A stretch of DNA of 54,072 nt from Spirochaetales bacterium (GCA_028722305.1 JAQYHB010000055.1:1-54072), one strand, 5' to 3'. Positions 8,131 through 16,707 are shown, counted from the stretch's first letter. Program-made: numbers and translations. Notes: generated from the letters alone by a model not told the origin.

Positions 8131-8862
8131 ATGGTACTGATTAATCTCGGTGCGCTTTCCGACAGCGAGCTACGCTACATAGCCCAGCAGGAAGGTTTTG
8201 GGGATTGGGAAGATGCCGATCGCGAAGATCTCATCGAACGTCTTCAGGAAAAGTACGAGGATGAGGATAATCCTGTCCCCGAGACGAAAGGTGCAGGCAC
8301 CACGCGCCGGTATCTCACATCCTTGACCGACTTCGGTATGGAGGCCTCTTCCTCCGACGAGCTTCCTGGAGTCGAGAAACTGCCGGAAGACTACAACTCG
8401 ACCTCTATCCATCTCCTGATCCGTGATCCCCAGTGGGCCTATGTCTACTGGTCGGTCGCTCCCGCTACAAGGGAGGTCCTGGACGACAAGAACGGCTGCG
8501 GCCTGTTCCTGCGGGTGCGGCTGCAGCAGGAAGGGTCGGAAATCCCTGTCGACTTCGACATCGAGGTGGGCCTGAACGACAGCGAGTGGAACATCAACCT
8601 GAACGACAGCTCCGGTGTCTATTCGATCCTGCTCTGCTACCGACAGGCAGATGGTACCATCCAGCAGCTTGCGACCAGCGGCAGCGTCGCCATGTATCGA
8701 CCCTACTGGGCGGACCACTACGCGGAAATCGGGGCGGAGGCGGACTTGTTCAACATCTACTTCTCTAGTCTCGTGACCCGCAGCGGAGAACCGGTGGACA
8801 ACCAGATCATCCGCAACATCGCCCGTATTTTCACCGAGGGGGAGAACAATGCCGAAAACTAA
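8131..8862 (+). CDS. DUF4912 domain protein
   Basis: A 243-residue protein. Residues 5-45 (LGALSDSELRYIAQQEG...DREDLIERLQEK) look like a small helical SAP/Rho-N-type module. An acidic linker follows, and residues 80-210 match DUF4912, with the characteristic IHLLIRDPQWAYVYWSV and the later YRPYWADHYAEIG. DUF4912 is found next to GH57/DUF1957 enzymes in several phyla and has been suggested to bind glycan, but no activity is established. Its 3' end overlaps the GH57 gene by 14 bp, so the two proteins are almost certainly made together. The likely role is as a partner or targeting subunit in storage-polysaccharide metabolism; this is inference from context. Confidence 0.75.
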   Translation: MVLINLGALSDSELRYIAQQEGFGDWEDADREDLIERLQEKYEDEDNPVPETKGAGTTRRYLTSLTDFGMEASSSDELPGVEKLPEDYNSTSIHLLIRDPQWAYVYWSVAPATREVLDDKNGCGLFLRVRLQQEGSEIPVDFDIEVGLNDSEWNINLNDSSGVYSILLCYRQADGTIQQLATSGSVAMYRPYWADHYAEIGAEADLFNIYFSSLVTRSGEPVDNQIIRNIARIFTEGENNAEN

Positions 8863-10435
8863 CTATGTCGCATTCATTTTGAACGCGCACCTTCCTTATG
8901 TGCGCCATCTTGAGTATCCCCGTTTCCTTGAAGAGGACTGGTTGTACGAGGCGATCAGCGAGACCTACCTGCCGATGATCCGGATGCTGAACCGCATCGC
9001 CGACGACCAGTTGCCGGTCAGGCTGGTCATCAGCGTCAGCCCCACATTGGCCACCATGCTTGGAGACGAGCCACTTCAGGAACGGTTCCTCGCCTATCTG
9101 GAAAAACACATCGAGCTGGGCCAGAAAGAGGTGCAGAGGACCGCCAGCGAGCAACGCGAGTATGCAGAGATGGCCCAGGAATACCTGAACCGCTACCAGA
9201 GCGACCTCGAGGACTTCGAGGCCTGCGGACACAACATCCTTGAGAGTTTCCGCCGGCTCGAGGAACGGGGCGTGGTCCAGTTGATCACCACCGCCGCGAC
9301 CCACGCCTATCTTCCTCTCTACCAGGAGTTCCCTGCAGCCATCAACGCGCAGATCGAGCTTGGTATCAAGAGCCACTTGGAGAATTTCGGCCGCATCAGC
9401 CGCGGCTTCTGGCTACCGGAGTGTGGCTATTTCCCTGGCTTGGAACGCTATCTGAGGGCCAAGGGAGTGCAATGGTTCCAGTGCTCCAGCCAGAGCATGC
9501 TGCTGTCCCCCGACCGCGTGGACGCCGGCAACCTGCGCCCGGTCCGCTGCCCCAACGGGGTGGTGGCTTTCCCGCGCGACTACGAGCTGACCAGCCTGGT
9601 CTGGTCCAACACCGAAGGATATCCCTGCGATCCGCACTACCGGGAGTTTTACCGGGATATCGGCTACGACCTCCCGATGGACTACATCAGGGATTACATC
9701 GACGCCAGCGGACAGCGCATCTTCACCGGATACAAGTACTGCGCGATCACCGGCAAGACCAACGAGAAAGTGCCCTACGTCCCCAGCATCGCCAGGGACC
9801 TGGTCAGGGTGCATGCCTCGAACTTCCTGTACAACGTCCAGGACAAGGCGCGCCGCACCAGCAAGCTGATCGGGGAGAAGCCGTTCTTCACGCTTGCCTT
9901 CGATTGCGAGCTCTTCGGCCACTGGTGGTACGAAGGCATCGATTGGCTGGAGCAGGTGCTCCGCCAGTCCTGTGGCAATGATTGCACCACCGAAATGACC
10001 ACCCCGAGCAACTTTTTGGAAACCAAGCCGAACCTGCAGACTGCCAGGCCGGCATTCTCCTCCTGGGGCGTGGGTGGCTTCAGCAGCACGTGGCTGGATG
10101 GCAGCAACCAGTGGATCTACCGCCACGTCTTCGAGGCGATCAAACGCATGAGCGAGCTGGCGGAGCGGTTCCCCGACCAGACCAGCCTGAAGCGGCGCTT
10201 CCTCAACCAGGCGGCGAGGGAAGTGTTGCTCGCCATGGCGAGTGACTGGCCCTTCATCATGTACAGCAAGAGTGACGCGACCTATGCGAGGAAGCGTTTC
10301 GAGGGGCACTTGGAGAATTTCAACGTGGTCTACAGCAACATGTGCAAGAATGCCGTGAACACCGAATGGCTGGTCAAGGCGGAGCGCAAGGACCTGATTT
10401 TCAAGGATGTCGACTACAATATCTTCCGTAGCTAA
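8849..10435 (+). CDS. GH57 family enzyme with DUF1957, probable 1,4-alpha-glucan branching enzyme
   Basis: A 528-residue protein of the GH57 branching-enzyme type (TK1436/TTHA1902-like). NAHLPYVRH (12-20) is the first motif, FWLPECG places the nucleophile at Glu191, and TLAFDCELFGHWWYEG places the acid/base at Asp352. The helical C-terminal region that follows is typical of the DUF1957 group, whose characterised members form alpha-1,6 branches in glycogen. Biochemical work has also shown that some members mainly hydrolyse, so the name is probable only. It is translationally coupled to the DUF4912 gene (14-bp overlap) and followed by a terminator at 10457-10490. A second GH57 enzyme lies at 4279-6567. 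Confidence 0.85.
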   Translation: MPKTNYVAFILNAHLPYVRHLEYPRFLEEDWLYEAISETYLPMIRMLNRIADDQLPVRLVISVSPTLATMLGDEPLQERFLAYLEKHIELGQKEVQRTASEQREYAEMAQEYLNRYQSDLEDFEACGHNILESFRRLEERGVVQLITTAATHAYLPLYQEFPAAINAQIELGIKSHLENFGRISRGFWLPECGYFPGLERYLRAKGVQWFQCSSQSMLLSPDRVDAGNLRPVRCPNGVVAFPRDYELTSLVWSNTEGYPCDPHYREFYRDIGYDLPMDYIRDYIDASGQRIFTGYKYCAITGKTNEKVPYVPSIARDLVRVHASNFLYNVQDKARRTSKLIGEKPFFTLAFDCELFGHWWYEGIDWLEQVLRQSCGNDCTTEMTTPSNFLETKPNLQTARPAFSSWGVGGFSSTWLDGSNQWIYRHVFEAIKRMSELAERFPDQTSLKRRFLNQAAREVLLAMASDWPFIMYSKSDATYARKRFEGHLENFNVVYSNMCKNAVNTEWLVKAERKDLIFKDVDYNIFRS

Positions 10436-10456
10436 AGTTTGATATCGTAAGCATTT

Positions 10457-10490
10457 GGGACTCACTGAAAGGCGGGTCCCTTTTGTTTTG
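10457..10490 (+). terminator. Terminator after the GH57 (DUF1957) gene
   Basis: Stem GGGACTC (10457-10463) / GGGTCCC (10474-10480) with one T-G wobble, then ttttgtttt. It resembles the hairpin after kduI at 44038-44069. Confidence 0.65.
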
Positions 10491-10687
10491 CGAAGAAAAA
10501 GCAGGGAGTTCCTCGCTCGGACAGTATCCCCATCAGTGGACCGTATCCGCCCCGGCTTTCCCTGCGTGTCCACCATAGCCCTTCTTGTCCGGAAAAGCAA
10601 GCTCCTCCCTTGGTCGAGGGGGTTCCGTTTGTGTAGTAGTCTTCAAGTTTTCTTTTCCGCTTGCCGACAAAAACCCCGGATTCGTCC
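10491..10687. other. Intergenic stretch before the dcw promoter
   Basis: About 200 bp between the GH57 terminator and the dcw promoter. I see no open reading frame with coding character, no RNA gene and no clear repeat here. It may hold further upstream control sites for the cell-division cluster. Confidence 0.4.
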
Positions 10688-10716
10688 TTGTGATGTGGTG
10701 GGGAAGAGTGTAGATT
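10688..10716 (+). promoter_or_regulatory. Probable promoter of the dcw cluster (Pmra)
   Basis: TTGTGA (10688-10693), 17-bp spacer, TAGATT (10711-10716), each 4/6 to the sigma-70 consensus. Two of the MraZ-box repeats lie inside the spacer and two immediately downstream, as expected for autorepression by MraZ. Confidence 0.5.
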
Positions 10717-10732
10717 TGTGGTGCAAAGTGGA
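10698..10732 (+). promoter_or_regulatory. MraZ-box array: four GTG repeats with a 10-bp period
   Basis: GTGGG (10698), GTGTA (10708), GTGGT (10718) and GTGGA (10728) start exactly 10 bp apart. MraZ of E. coli binds GTGGG-type direct repeats separated by 5 bp, which is the same period. Further GTGGG copies occur at 10749 and 10770, each 21 bp on, the last one overlapping the ribosome binding site of mraZ. Confidence 0.65.
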
Positions 10733-10776
10733 AAAAATTTCCAGGTTTGTGGGAGAAATCCCCGAAGGAGTGGGAC

Positions 10777-11238
10777 ATGCTGACCGGTGAATTCCGGGTA
10801 TCCATTGACGACAAGGGAAGGGTTTCGGTCCCGACCAAGCTGCGCGCCGCCATTGGTGGCGACAGCCTGTATGTGACCAAAGGCCTGGAAAATTGTCTCT
10901 GGCTCATGCTCCCCGCCTATTTTGAGAAACTCGCCGAGATCATCCAGCCGGGTCCTGGTTCCGCCTTTGACCGGAACCGCAGGTACATGCAGCGCCTGAT
11001 CATCAGCCCTGCCCAGCAGGTCGATATCGACCGCGCCGGGCGCATCAACATCCCTCCCACGCTCAGGGATTACGCAGGCCTTGAGCTGAAGAAGGAATGC
11101 ACGCTCCTTGGATCGGGGACCTATCTCGAACTCTGGAACGCTGATGCGTATGACAAGTATCTCGAGGAGGCTCAGACCTCGTTGGACCAAGCTGCCGAGG
11201 GTCTCAGCGAACAACTGAACATGCTCGGGAGGGGATGA
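10777..11238 (+). CDS. mraZ: Transcriptional regulator MraZ
   Basis: A 153-residue protein with the two MraZ/AbrB-type swapped-hairpin repeats: SIDDKGRVSVP at 8-18 and DIDRAGRINIP near 84-94, each carrying the DxKGR-like DNA-contact motif (DRAGR in the second). In other bacteria MraZ forms ring oligomers that bind direct repeats upstream of its own gene and repress the dcw cluster; the matching repeats are present at 10698-10732. The ATG at 10777 has aaggag at 10765-10770. The stop is one base before the rsmH start. Regulator, first gene of the division and cell-wall operon. Confidence 0.95.
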   Translation: MLTGEFRVSIDDKGRVSVPTKLRAAIGGDSLYVTKGLENCLWLMLPAYFEKLAEIIQPGPGSAFDRNRRYMQRLIISPAQQVDIDRAGRINIPPTLRDYAGLELKKECTLLGSGTYLELWNADAYDKYLEEAQTSLDQAAEGLSEQLNMLGRG

Positions 11239-11239
11239 G

Positions 11240-12127
11240 ATGGAATACGTGCACTATCCGGTGATGTACCACGAAGTCCTTTCCTATCTGGTCCCCAGAC
11301 GGGACGACGCGCTGATGGTCGACTGCACCACCGGCGAGGGTGGGCATACCTGGCTCTTCCTTGAGAAATATCCCCATCTGCGCGTCACCGGTCTGGATAG
11401 GGACAGCGAGATCCAGAAGAAGGCAATAGTCCGCATGCAGCCCTTCGGAGAGCGGTTCACGCCAGTCAATACCTGGTTTGACGATTACTGGGAGACCTAC
11501 CAAGGTCCCAAGGTGGACCTTGTCCTGTTCGACCTGGGCATCTCCTCCTATCACTTTACCGAGTCGGAGCGCGGCTTCTCGTTCCAGAAAGAGGAGGAGC
11601 TGGACATGCGGCTTGACCTGCGCCAGAGCCTGAGTGCGGAGACGGTAGTCAACACCTATCAGGAAGAGGACCTGGCGAACGTCATCTACCGCTATGGAGA
11701 AGAGCGCTATTCCCGCCGTATCGCCCGGGCGGTTGTCGAGGCGAGGGCGAAGGAGCGCATCGTCACCACCAAGCAGCTTGCCGACATCATTTTCCATGCG
11801 GTGCCCCCGCAGTACCGCTATGGACACATTCACCCGGCGACCCGCAGTTTCCAGGCAATCCGCATCGAGGTAAACCGGGAGCTGGACCGGATCGAGCCGG
11901 CCATACGGGACGCGGTTGACGCGCTCCTGCCAGGCGGAAGGGTTGCGGTAATCACCTTCCACTCCTTGGAGGACAGGCCGGTCAAATGGCTGTTCCGGGA
12001 GTTGGCCGGGGGAGACCAGCCGAAGGTGAAGATCCTCACCAAGCACCCGGTGGTGCCAAGTGATGAGGAAATCGCGGAAAACAGCCCCTCGAGAAGCGCG
12101 AAGCTTCGGGTAGTGGAGCGGATATAA
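11240..12127 (+). CDS. rsmH: 16S rRNA (cytosine-1402-N4)-methyltransferase RsmH
   Basis: A 295-residue SAM-dependent methyltransferase that modifies C1402 of 16S rRNA. Visible marks are HYPVMYHEVL at the N-terminus, the SAM-binding DCTTGEGGHT (28-37), LVLFDLGISSYHF near 94-106 with the catalytic region, and the C-terminal ATRSFQAIRIEVNREL and VAVITFHSLEDRPVK motifs typical of the family. gggagggg at 11227-11234 is the ribosome binding site. It is the usual second gene of the dcw cluster, one base after mraZ. Confidence 0.96.
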   Translation: MEYVHYPVMYHEVLSYLVPRRDDALMVDCTTGEGGHTWLFLEKYPHLRVTGLDRDSEIQKKAIVRMQPFGERFTPVNTWFDDYWETYQGPKVDLVLFDLGISSYHFTESERGFSFQKEEELDMRLDLRQSLSAETVVNTYQEEDLANVIYRYGEERYSRRIARAVVEARAKERIVTTKQLADIIFHAVPPQYRYGHIHPATRSFQAIRIEVNRELDRIEPAIRDAVDALLPGGRVAVITFHSLEDRPVKWLFRELAGGDQPKVKILTKHPVVPSDEEIAENSPSRSAKLRVVERI

Positions 12128-12137
12128 GGAGTCGGAC

Positions 12138-12506
12138 ATGCAGAGCGCTATCAAATATCAGTATCAGGAACCTTACCGGCAGCCTCGGAAGGTCCCCGTC
12201 AGGGACTTCGAGCCCGCGCCTCAGAAGGATGCCATCGGAAAAGCGATGGTCATCGGCATGATCGTCTTCATCATGAGCGTGATTTTCTGCATCGTCTGGG
12301 AGGCCGCTGTCGCGCGCTCCCTCGAGTTGCAGAAGCAGAGCCTGCAAACCACCATCAGGGAGCTGGATGAGCAGAAGCGCGACCTGCGCGCCACCATCGC
12401 CAGAGAGCAGATGCCGGAAGAGATAGTCCGGCTCGCAATGCAGGACGACGTCCGATTCGTCGCCATCGACCCGAAGCAGGCCATACGGGTGGGGGGCGCT
12501 GATTGA
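12138..12506 (+). CDS. ftsL: FtsL-like cell division protein
   Basis: A 122-residue single-pass membrane protein: charged N-terminus, one transmembrane helix at about 36-57 (KAMVIGMIVFIMSVIFCIVW), then a heptad-patterned coiled coil (about 60-95) and a short extracytoplasmic tail. Size, topology and position between rsmH and the mur genes fit FtsL, which with FtsB and FtsQ activates the FtsW-FtsI synthase. FtsL sequences are poorly conserved, so the call rests on architecture and place. aaggag overlaps the rsmH stop region at 12127-12132. The stop is two bases before the murF ATG. Confidence 0.75.
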   Translation: MQSAIKYQYQEPYRQPRKVPVRDFEPAPQKDAIGKAMVIGMIVFIMSVIFCIVWEAAVARSLELQKQSLQTTIRELDEQKRDLRATIAREQMPEEIVRLAMQDDVRFVAIDPKQAIRVGGAD

Positions 12507-12507
12507 G

Positions 12508-13866
12508 ATGAGGCTCGCGGCTCCCGTATCCCTGGCTTTCGCGGCGCGCGCGTGCGGCGGACGTCTGGTCCGCCCTGTTGTCGTGTCTGTCGAGTCCGTC
12601 TCAATCGACACCAGAACCATGGAAAAGGGAGCCCTGTTCTTCGCTCTTGCGGGTGGGAACTGTGACGGTTCACGCTTCGTTCCTCTGGCGCAGTCGCTCG
12701 GCGCCCGCGCGGCGGTTGTCGCCGAGGACCGCGTCGCCGAACTGCTTCCCCTTTGCTCGCTCCCGCTAATCGCGGTCAGGGATCCTCTACGCGCTTTGCA
12801 GCGCTTTTCCGCGCGAGAACTGGGCAAGTATTCCCAGGTGGAGTATGTGGGAGTGACCGGCTCCTGTGGCAAATCGACCACCAAGGAGGCGATCAGCGCC
12901 ATCCTCTCGGTCCATGGAAACACCGTCAAGACTCCCGGAAACCTCAACAGCGAGATCGGCCTTCCCTTGAGCGTGCTGCAGGTGGGTCCCTCTACCCGCT
13001 ACGGCGTCTTCGAGATGGGGGTCGACCATGTGGGGGAGATGGGGCGCATGCTTGATGTCATGAAGCCCGATGTGGCGGTGCTGACCAATATCGGCATCTC
13101 CCACCTTGAGAAATTCGTTACCCGCTCGGCGATTGCACATGAAAAGGGCGGGATCTTCCATCCCGGCATCGGGGCCGGATTCATCATTCGTGGATGTCCT
13201 TTCACCAGACAGATCGAGAAGGAGCGCGGACTCCTTTTGGGGTCGTTTGACGCGTCCGATCTGCTGGCGGAGGATCTTGGATTGGATGGTTGGCGGCTGA
13301 ACATCGCGAACCAGCGATGTGTCGTGCATGTGTTCGGCCGCCATCTCCTCCATGATATCGCTGCGGCGGTGCAGGTAGCCCGCGTTCTTGGCGTGCCTGA
13401 CATCGAGATCGCCGAGGGCCTGGAAGGGTTCCGCCCGATGGAGGGAAGGGCCACCGTGCTGAACGGCGACGTAACCATCATCGAGGACTGCTACAACGCC
13501 AGCCTCGACTCGACCAGCTCCATGCTGGACACCATGGCCAAAGTTCCCTGGAAGGGGGCCAAGAAGGTGGTGCTCGGCACGATGAAGGAACTGGGCAGCG
13601 CGAGCGTTTCCGCCCACATGGAGGTAGCGAGGCGCATCATGCGCTGCGGCTTTGACGGCGCATTCCTGTATGGGAAGGAGATGGCAAGCGCGTACGAGCT
13701 GCTGAAGCGAAGTGGCTACCAGGGCTCTCTTGCCTATACGGACGATTTCGACGACCTGCGCGACCAGGTGACACATGGAGTCAAACGTGGGGACCTTTGC
13801 CTGATCAAAGGCTCCCGGTCGATGGCGATGGAGCGGTTGATTCCTTTCCTGAGGCAGGTCGGGTGA
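12508..13866 (+). CDS. murF: UDP-N-acetylmuramoyl-tripeptide--D-alanyl-D-alanine ligase
   Basis: A 452-residue Mur ligase that adds D-Ala-D-Ala to the UDP-MurNAc tripeptide. The ATP-binding GVTGSCGKSTTKE at 115-127, GNLNSEIGLP near 152-161, the FEMGVDHVGEM segment and the C-terminal EDCYNASLDS are the MurF-type sequence of Mur ligase motifs. Cytosolic. There is no murE, murD, murC or ddl in this cluster, so the other ligases of the pathway must be encoded elsewhere. The stop overlaps the mraY ATG by one base (TGATG). Confidence 0.93.
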   Translation: MRLAAPVSLAFAARACGGRLVRPVVVSVESVSIDTRTMEKGALFFALAGGNCDGSRFVPLAQSLGARAAVVAEDRVAELLPLCSLPLIAVRDPLRALQRFSARELGKYSQVEYVGVTGSCGKSTTKEAISAILSVHGNTVKTPGNLNSEIGLPLSVLQVGPSTRYGVFEMGVDHVGEMGRMLDVMKPDVAVLTNIGISHLEKFVTRSAIAHEKGGIFHPGIGAGFIIRGCPFTRQIEKERGLLLGSFDASDLLAEDLGLDGWRLNIANQRCVVHVFGRHLLHDIAAAVQVARVLGVPDIEIAEGLEGFRPMEGRATVLNGDVTIIEDCYNASLDSTSSMLDTMAKVPWKGAKKVVLGTMKELGSASVSAHMEVARRIMRCGFDGAFLYGKEMASAYELLKRSGYQGSLAYTDDFDDLRDQVTHGVKRGDLCLIKGSRSMAMERLIPFLRQVG

Positions 13867-14744
13867 TGGATGGCTTCCTTCTTGGCTTCTGCCTCACGTT
13901 GGCGATCTCGTTCTGTCTGCTTCATTCCAAACGCAAGCTCGTGGTCCGGATCAAGCCGGAACTGCGGGATATGCAGGATTCCAAGAGCGGCACTCCTACG
14001 GTCGGGGGCATCGCCTTCACCTTTTCCATTACGATTGTTTCGCTCCTGTTGCGGTTGAGCCCGGTCTGGCTGCTTGCCATGTGGCTCTTTGCCGCCATTG
14101 GGTTCTTGGACGACATGGAGAAGACCCATACCCGTAACGGCGATGGAATGAAGAGCGTTACCAAACTGCTTGCGCAGTTCCTGGCGGCGTTCCTGACCGT
14201 GCTGATGCTGGGGATGAACAACCTGATCGAGACCAATTTCAGCTACAGCGCCTTTGCCGCCTTTTTCCTGGTCTACATGGTCAACGCGGTCAACATCTCC
14301 GACGGTATGGACGGCCTTGCGACGCTGATGGCGCTGCCTGCCCTCTGCATGGTGGCGGTAATCGACCGCAACCCGTTCCTGTTGGCATTTATCGGGTCGT
14401 TGCTGGGATTTTTGATCCTCAACATGAAGCCCGCGAAGTATTTCATGGGTGATACCGGCAGCCATGCCATCGGCGCGGTGCTCGCCCTGGCCGCTCTGGT
14501 GCAGCATCGGGAAGGGCCAGTGCTGGTAGCCACGATTCCATTCTTGGTGGAATTCCTCAGCTCCTTCGTGCAGATTGTCGCCATCCGGCTCTTTGGCAGG
14601 AAGGTCTTTGCCATCGCGCCCCTGCACCATGACCTGCAAAAGCATGGTTTGGGAGAGCGGGCAACGGTCGCTGTTTTTTCCCTTGCAAGCTTGTCTGCGA
14701 CGTTGGCGGCTGTATGGATGATGGGTAGGGGAGGGTTTGCGTGA
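13866..14744 (+). CDS. mraY: Phospho-N-acetylmuramoyl-pentapeptide transferase
   Basis: A 292-residue polytopic membrane enzyme that makes lipid I from undecaprenyl phosphate. Key motifs are present: KSGTPTVGG (40-48), FLDD (80-83), NAVNISDGMDG (140-150), FMGDTGS (193-199) and the HHDLQKHG loop (254-261). It is shorter than the usual 320-360 residues because the family's first transmembrane segment is reduced: the protein begins with one helix and then goes straight into the cytoplasmic loop with KSGTPTVGG. The ATG at 13866 overlaps the murF stop. An upstream in-frame extension into murF has no membrane character and is not used. Confidence 0.92.
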   Translation: MDGFLLGFCLTLAISFCLLHSKRKLVVRIKPELRDMQDSKSGTPTVGGIAFTFSITIVSLLLRLSPVWLLAMWLFAAIGFLDDMEKTHTRNGDGMKSVTKLLAQFLAAFLTVLMLGMNNLIETNFSYSAFAAFFLVYMVNAVNISDGMDGLATLMALPALCMVAVIDRNPFLLAFIGSLLGFLILNMKPAKYFMGDTGSHAIGAVLALAALVQHREGPVLVATIPFLVEFLSSFVQIVAIRLFGRKVFAIAPLHHDLQKHGLGERATVAVFSLASLSATLAAVWMMGRGGFA

Positions 14745-15946
14745 TGTGGGAAGACGACCAGTGGGGTGAACCGAACCGCGTGGCATCGCTGAGACATGAG
14801 CGCCGTTATGGAGCGTTCACCTTCCTGTGCCTGGTTGTCTTCCTGACCTGTTTCGGTCTTCTCATGCTCTACAGCTCCTCGTACGACGAGGCGATCCGCC
14901 ATGGTCTGCCACACTATTACTTTTTCGTACATCAGCTGGCGTTTGTCGTACTTTCGCTCTTTGTCGGCGTCCTTGTCTACTACATGCCGATCAAGTTGCT
15001 GAGGATGTTGACTCTCCCGATGGTGGCGGTCTCTTTCCTGTTGATGATGCTCAGCCTCTTCACCCCGCTGGGTGTGGTGGTCCTTGGCGCCCGCCGCTGG
15101 ATCCGGCTCGGTCCTCTTTCCCTGCAGCCGAGCGAGCTGGTCAAGGTGGCCTCCATCTTCTTCATCGCGGACTGGTACTCGAAGGAGCGCAAGAAGATTG
15201 CCCACTATCTGGTGCCGATGGCGGTGATGATGCTCTTCGCTATCCTGATTCTGATGCAACGGGATTTCAGCACGACGATTGTCTACCTCTGCCTTTGTCT
15301 CGCGCTGCAGATGGCGGCCGGACTCCATTTCAGCATCCTGATTCTCGCTCTTGCCATCATCTTTGTGCCCGGAGCCCTGGCGATTCTGACCGCCCCCTAC
15401 CGCATCCAGCGCATGGCGTCGTTCCTCTTCCCTGGAATCGACCGTAGCGGCGCCTCCTACCAGGTGGACAACGCATTGAAGGCGATTCGCAGCGGGGGCC
15501 TGTTCGGCGTCGGACTGGGCTCCGGCACCTATAAGCTGGGTATTCTTCCCGAAGTGCAGAACGATTTCATTTTCGCCTCGATGTGCGAGGAGCTGGGGCT
15601 GTTCTGGATGCTGTTCCTGCTCGCCCTCTTTTTGGTGTTTGCCATCCTGGGGTACCGGAGTTTTGTCCAGATGATCCGCTACGACCGTTTCCTCGGATAT
15701 GTGGATTTCGGCCTGACCACGCTGATCATCAGCCAGGTGGTGATCAACGTCTCGGTCGTAACCGGCCTTTTGCCGCCGACCGGCATTCCGCTCCCCTTCT
15801 TCAGCCAGGGCGGGACGAGCCTGTTCGTCACCCTCACCTCAAGCGCGGTGCTGTTCAGAATCATGTCCGAGCTCGGCAAGCAGCCGGTTCCCGACGAGGG
15901 GCGTGATATGGGCAAGCGCGTCAACTTCCCGACGAGGAACCTATGA
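14744..15946 (+). CDS. ftsW: Cell division protein FtsW (SEDS glycosyltransferase)
   Basis: A 400-residue SEDS protein with about ten transmembrane helices, the septal peptidoglycan polymerase that works with a class B PBP. GARRWIRLGPLSLQPSELVK (near 116-135) carries the SEDS core motif, and LPPTGIPLPFFSQGGTS (about 346-362) is the C-terminal family signature. ggggaggg precedes the start. An in-frame GTG directly before the ATG is possible but unnecessary. It is in the normal place after mraY; the partner FtsI-type PBP is not in the cluster but at 24621-26288. It overlaps ftsQ by 4 bp (ATGA). Confidence 0.93.
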   Translation: MWEDDQWGEPNRVASLRHERRYGAFTFLCLVVFLTCFGLLMLYSSSYDEAIRHGLPHYYFFVHQLAFVVLSLFVGVLVYYMPIKLLRMLTLPMVAVSFLLMMLSLFTPLGVVVLGARRWIRLGPLSLQPSELVKVASIFFIADWYSKERKKIAHYLVPMAVMMLFAILILMQRDFSTTIVYLCLCLALQMAAGLHFSILILALAIIFVPGALAILTAPYRIQRMASFLFPGIDRSGASYQVDNALKAIRSGGLFGVGLGSGTYKLGILPEVQNDFIFASMCEELGLFWMLFLLALFLVFAILGYRSFVQMIRYDRFLGYVDFGLTTLIISQVVINVSVVTGLLPPTGIPLPFFSQGGTSLFVTLTSSAVLFRIMSELGKQPVPDEGRDMGKRVNFPTRNL

Positions 15947-16695
15947 GGGCGGCACGTATCGCGGTCACGCTGGTGATTTTCGGCATGCTTTGCTGCATCG
16001 GCGTGTATACGCTGCAATACATTCCCGCGTTCGTCGTCAACCAAGTACTCCTGCAGGAGGAGCAGGGGAGGGCGCTTCCCAAGAGCGTGATGGAGGTGCT
16101 GGCCTCCCAGAAAGGCAAGCCCTTGTTTGGCGATACCAAGGGGGAACTGGCCAAAGCACTTTCCCAAGAGCCGCTCATCGATCGTTTTTCCATCAGCAGA
16201 AAGCTTCCCGACAAGTTTTCCGTGAAGGTCGCCTTGCGGCCGCTGGAGGCCATTCTGGTTGTTTCCGAAGGAGACCGCGTGCAGAAGCTCATGGGGCTGG
16301 GAGGGAAGAACCTGTATCCTATCGAGTTGGCCGATGGGACCATCTATCCGGACTCGGTGGTCCGCGTTGTCATCACCCCCTCCTACGCGGCGATGATCGA
16401 GGACTACGGGGTGGATGACGGGCTGGTCAACGTGGTCCGGTACCTGGGCTCGCTAGAGGGTAATATGTCCTTGATAACGACGGTCAAATACGATAATAAT
16501 AGTAGCAATAGATTAGGTAGAGTGGTACTGCAGCTCGCAAGCCTGCATGCAGAGGTTTGTATCCGTGAAGAAGTCACCCCAGAATTGTTGCGCAAGGCCA
16601 TAGACGTGGTTGCCAGCGAGGAGCGGGGGCAGTTGCATTTGGACAACGAATGGACACGGTACGACGTCTATGCGTCTGGTATTGTGCGCCGCTAG
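15943..16695 (+). CDS. ftsQ: FtsQ/DivIB-type cell division protein
   Basis: A 250-residue bitopic protein: one N-terminal transmembrane helix (about 5-27), then an extracytoplasmic region that begins with a POTRA-like pattern (VLASQKGKPLFGDTKGEL, ISRKLPDKFSVKVALRPLEAILVV). Position between ftsW and ftsA and the architecture give the name; the FtsQ beta domain is weakly conserved. Codons at about 16474-16524 are unlike the rest (a run of AAT, AGT, AGA, TTA, GGT), giving a local AT-rich patch in an otherwise GC-rich gene. It starts inside the ftsW stop (ATGA). Confidence 0.8.
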   Translation: MRAARIAVTLVIFGMLCCIGVYTLQYIPAFVVNQVLLQEEQGRALPKSVMEVLASQKGKPLFGDTKGELAKALSQEPLIDRFSISRKLPDKFSVKVALRPLEAILVVSEGDRVQKLMGLGGKNLYPIELADGTIYPDSVVRVVITPSYAAMIEDYGVDDGLVNVVRYLGSLEGNMSLITTVKYDNNSSNRLGRVVLQLASLHAEVCIREEVTPELLRKAIDVVASEERGQLHLDNEWTRYDVYASGIVRR

Positions 16696-16707
16696 CGGAG
16701 GATCTTG

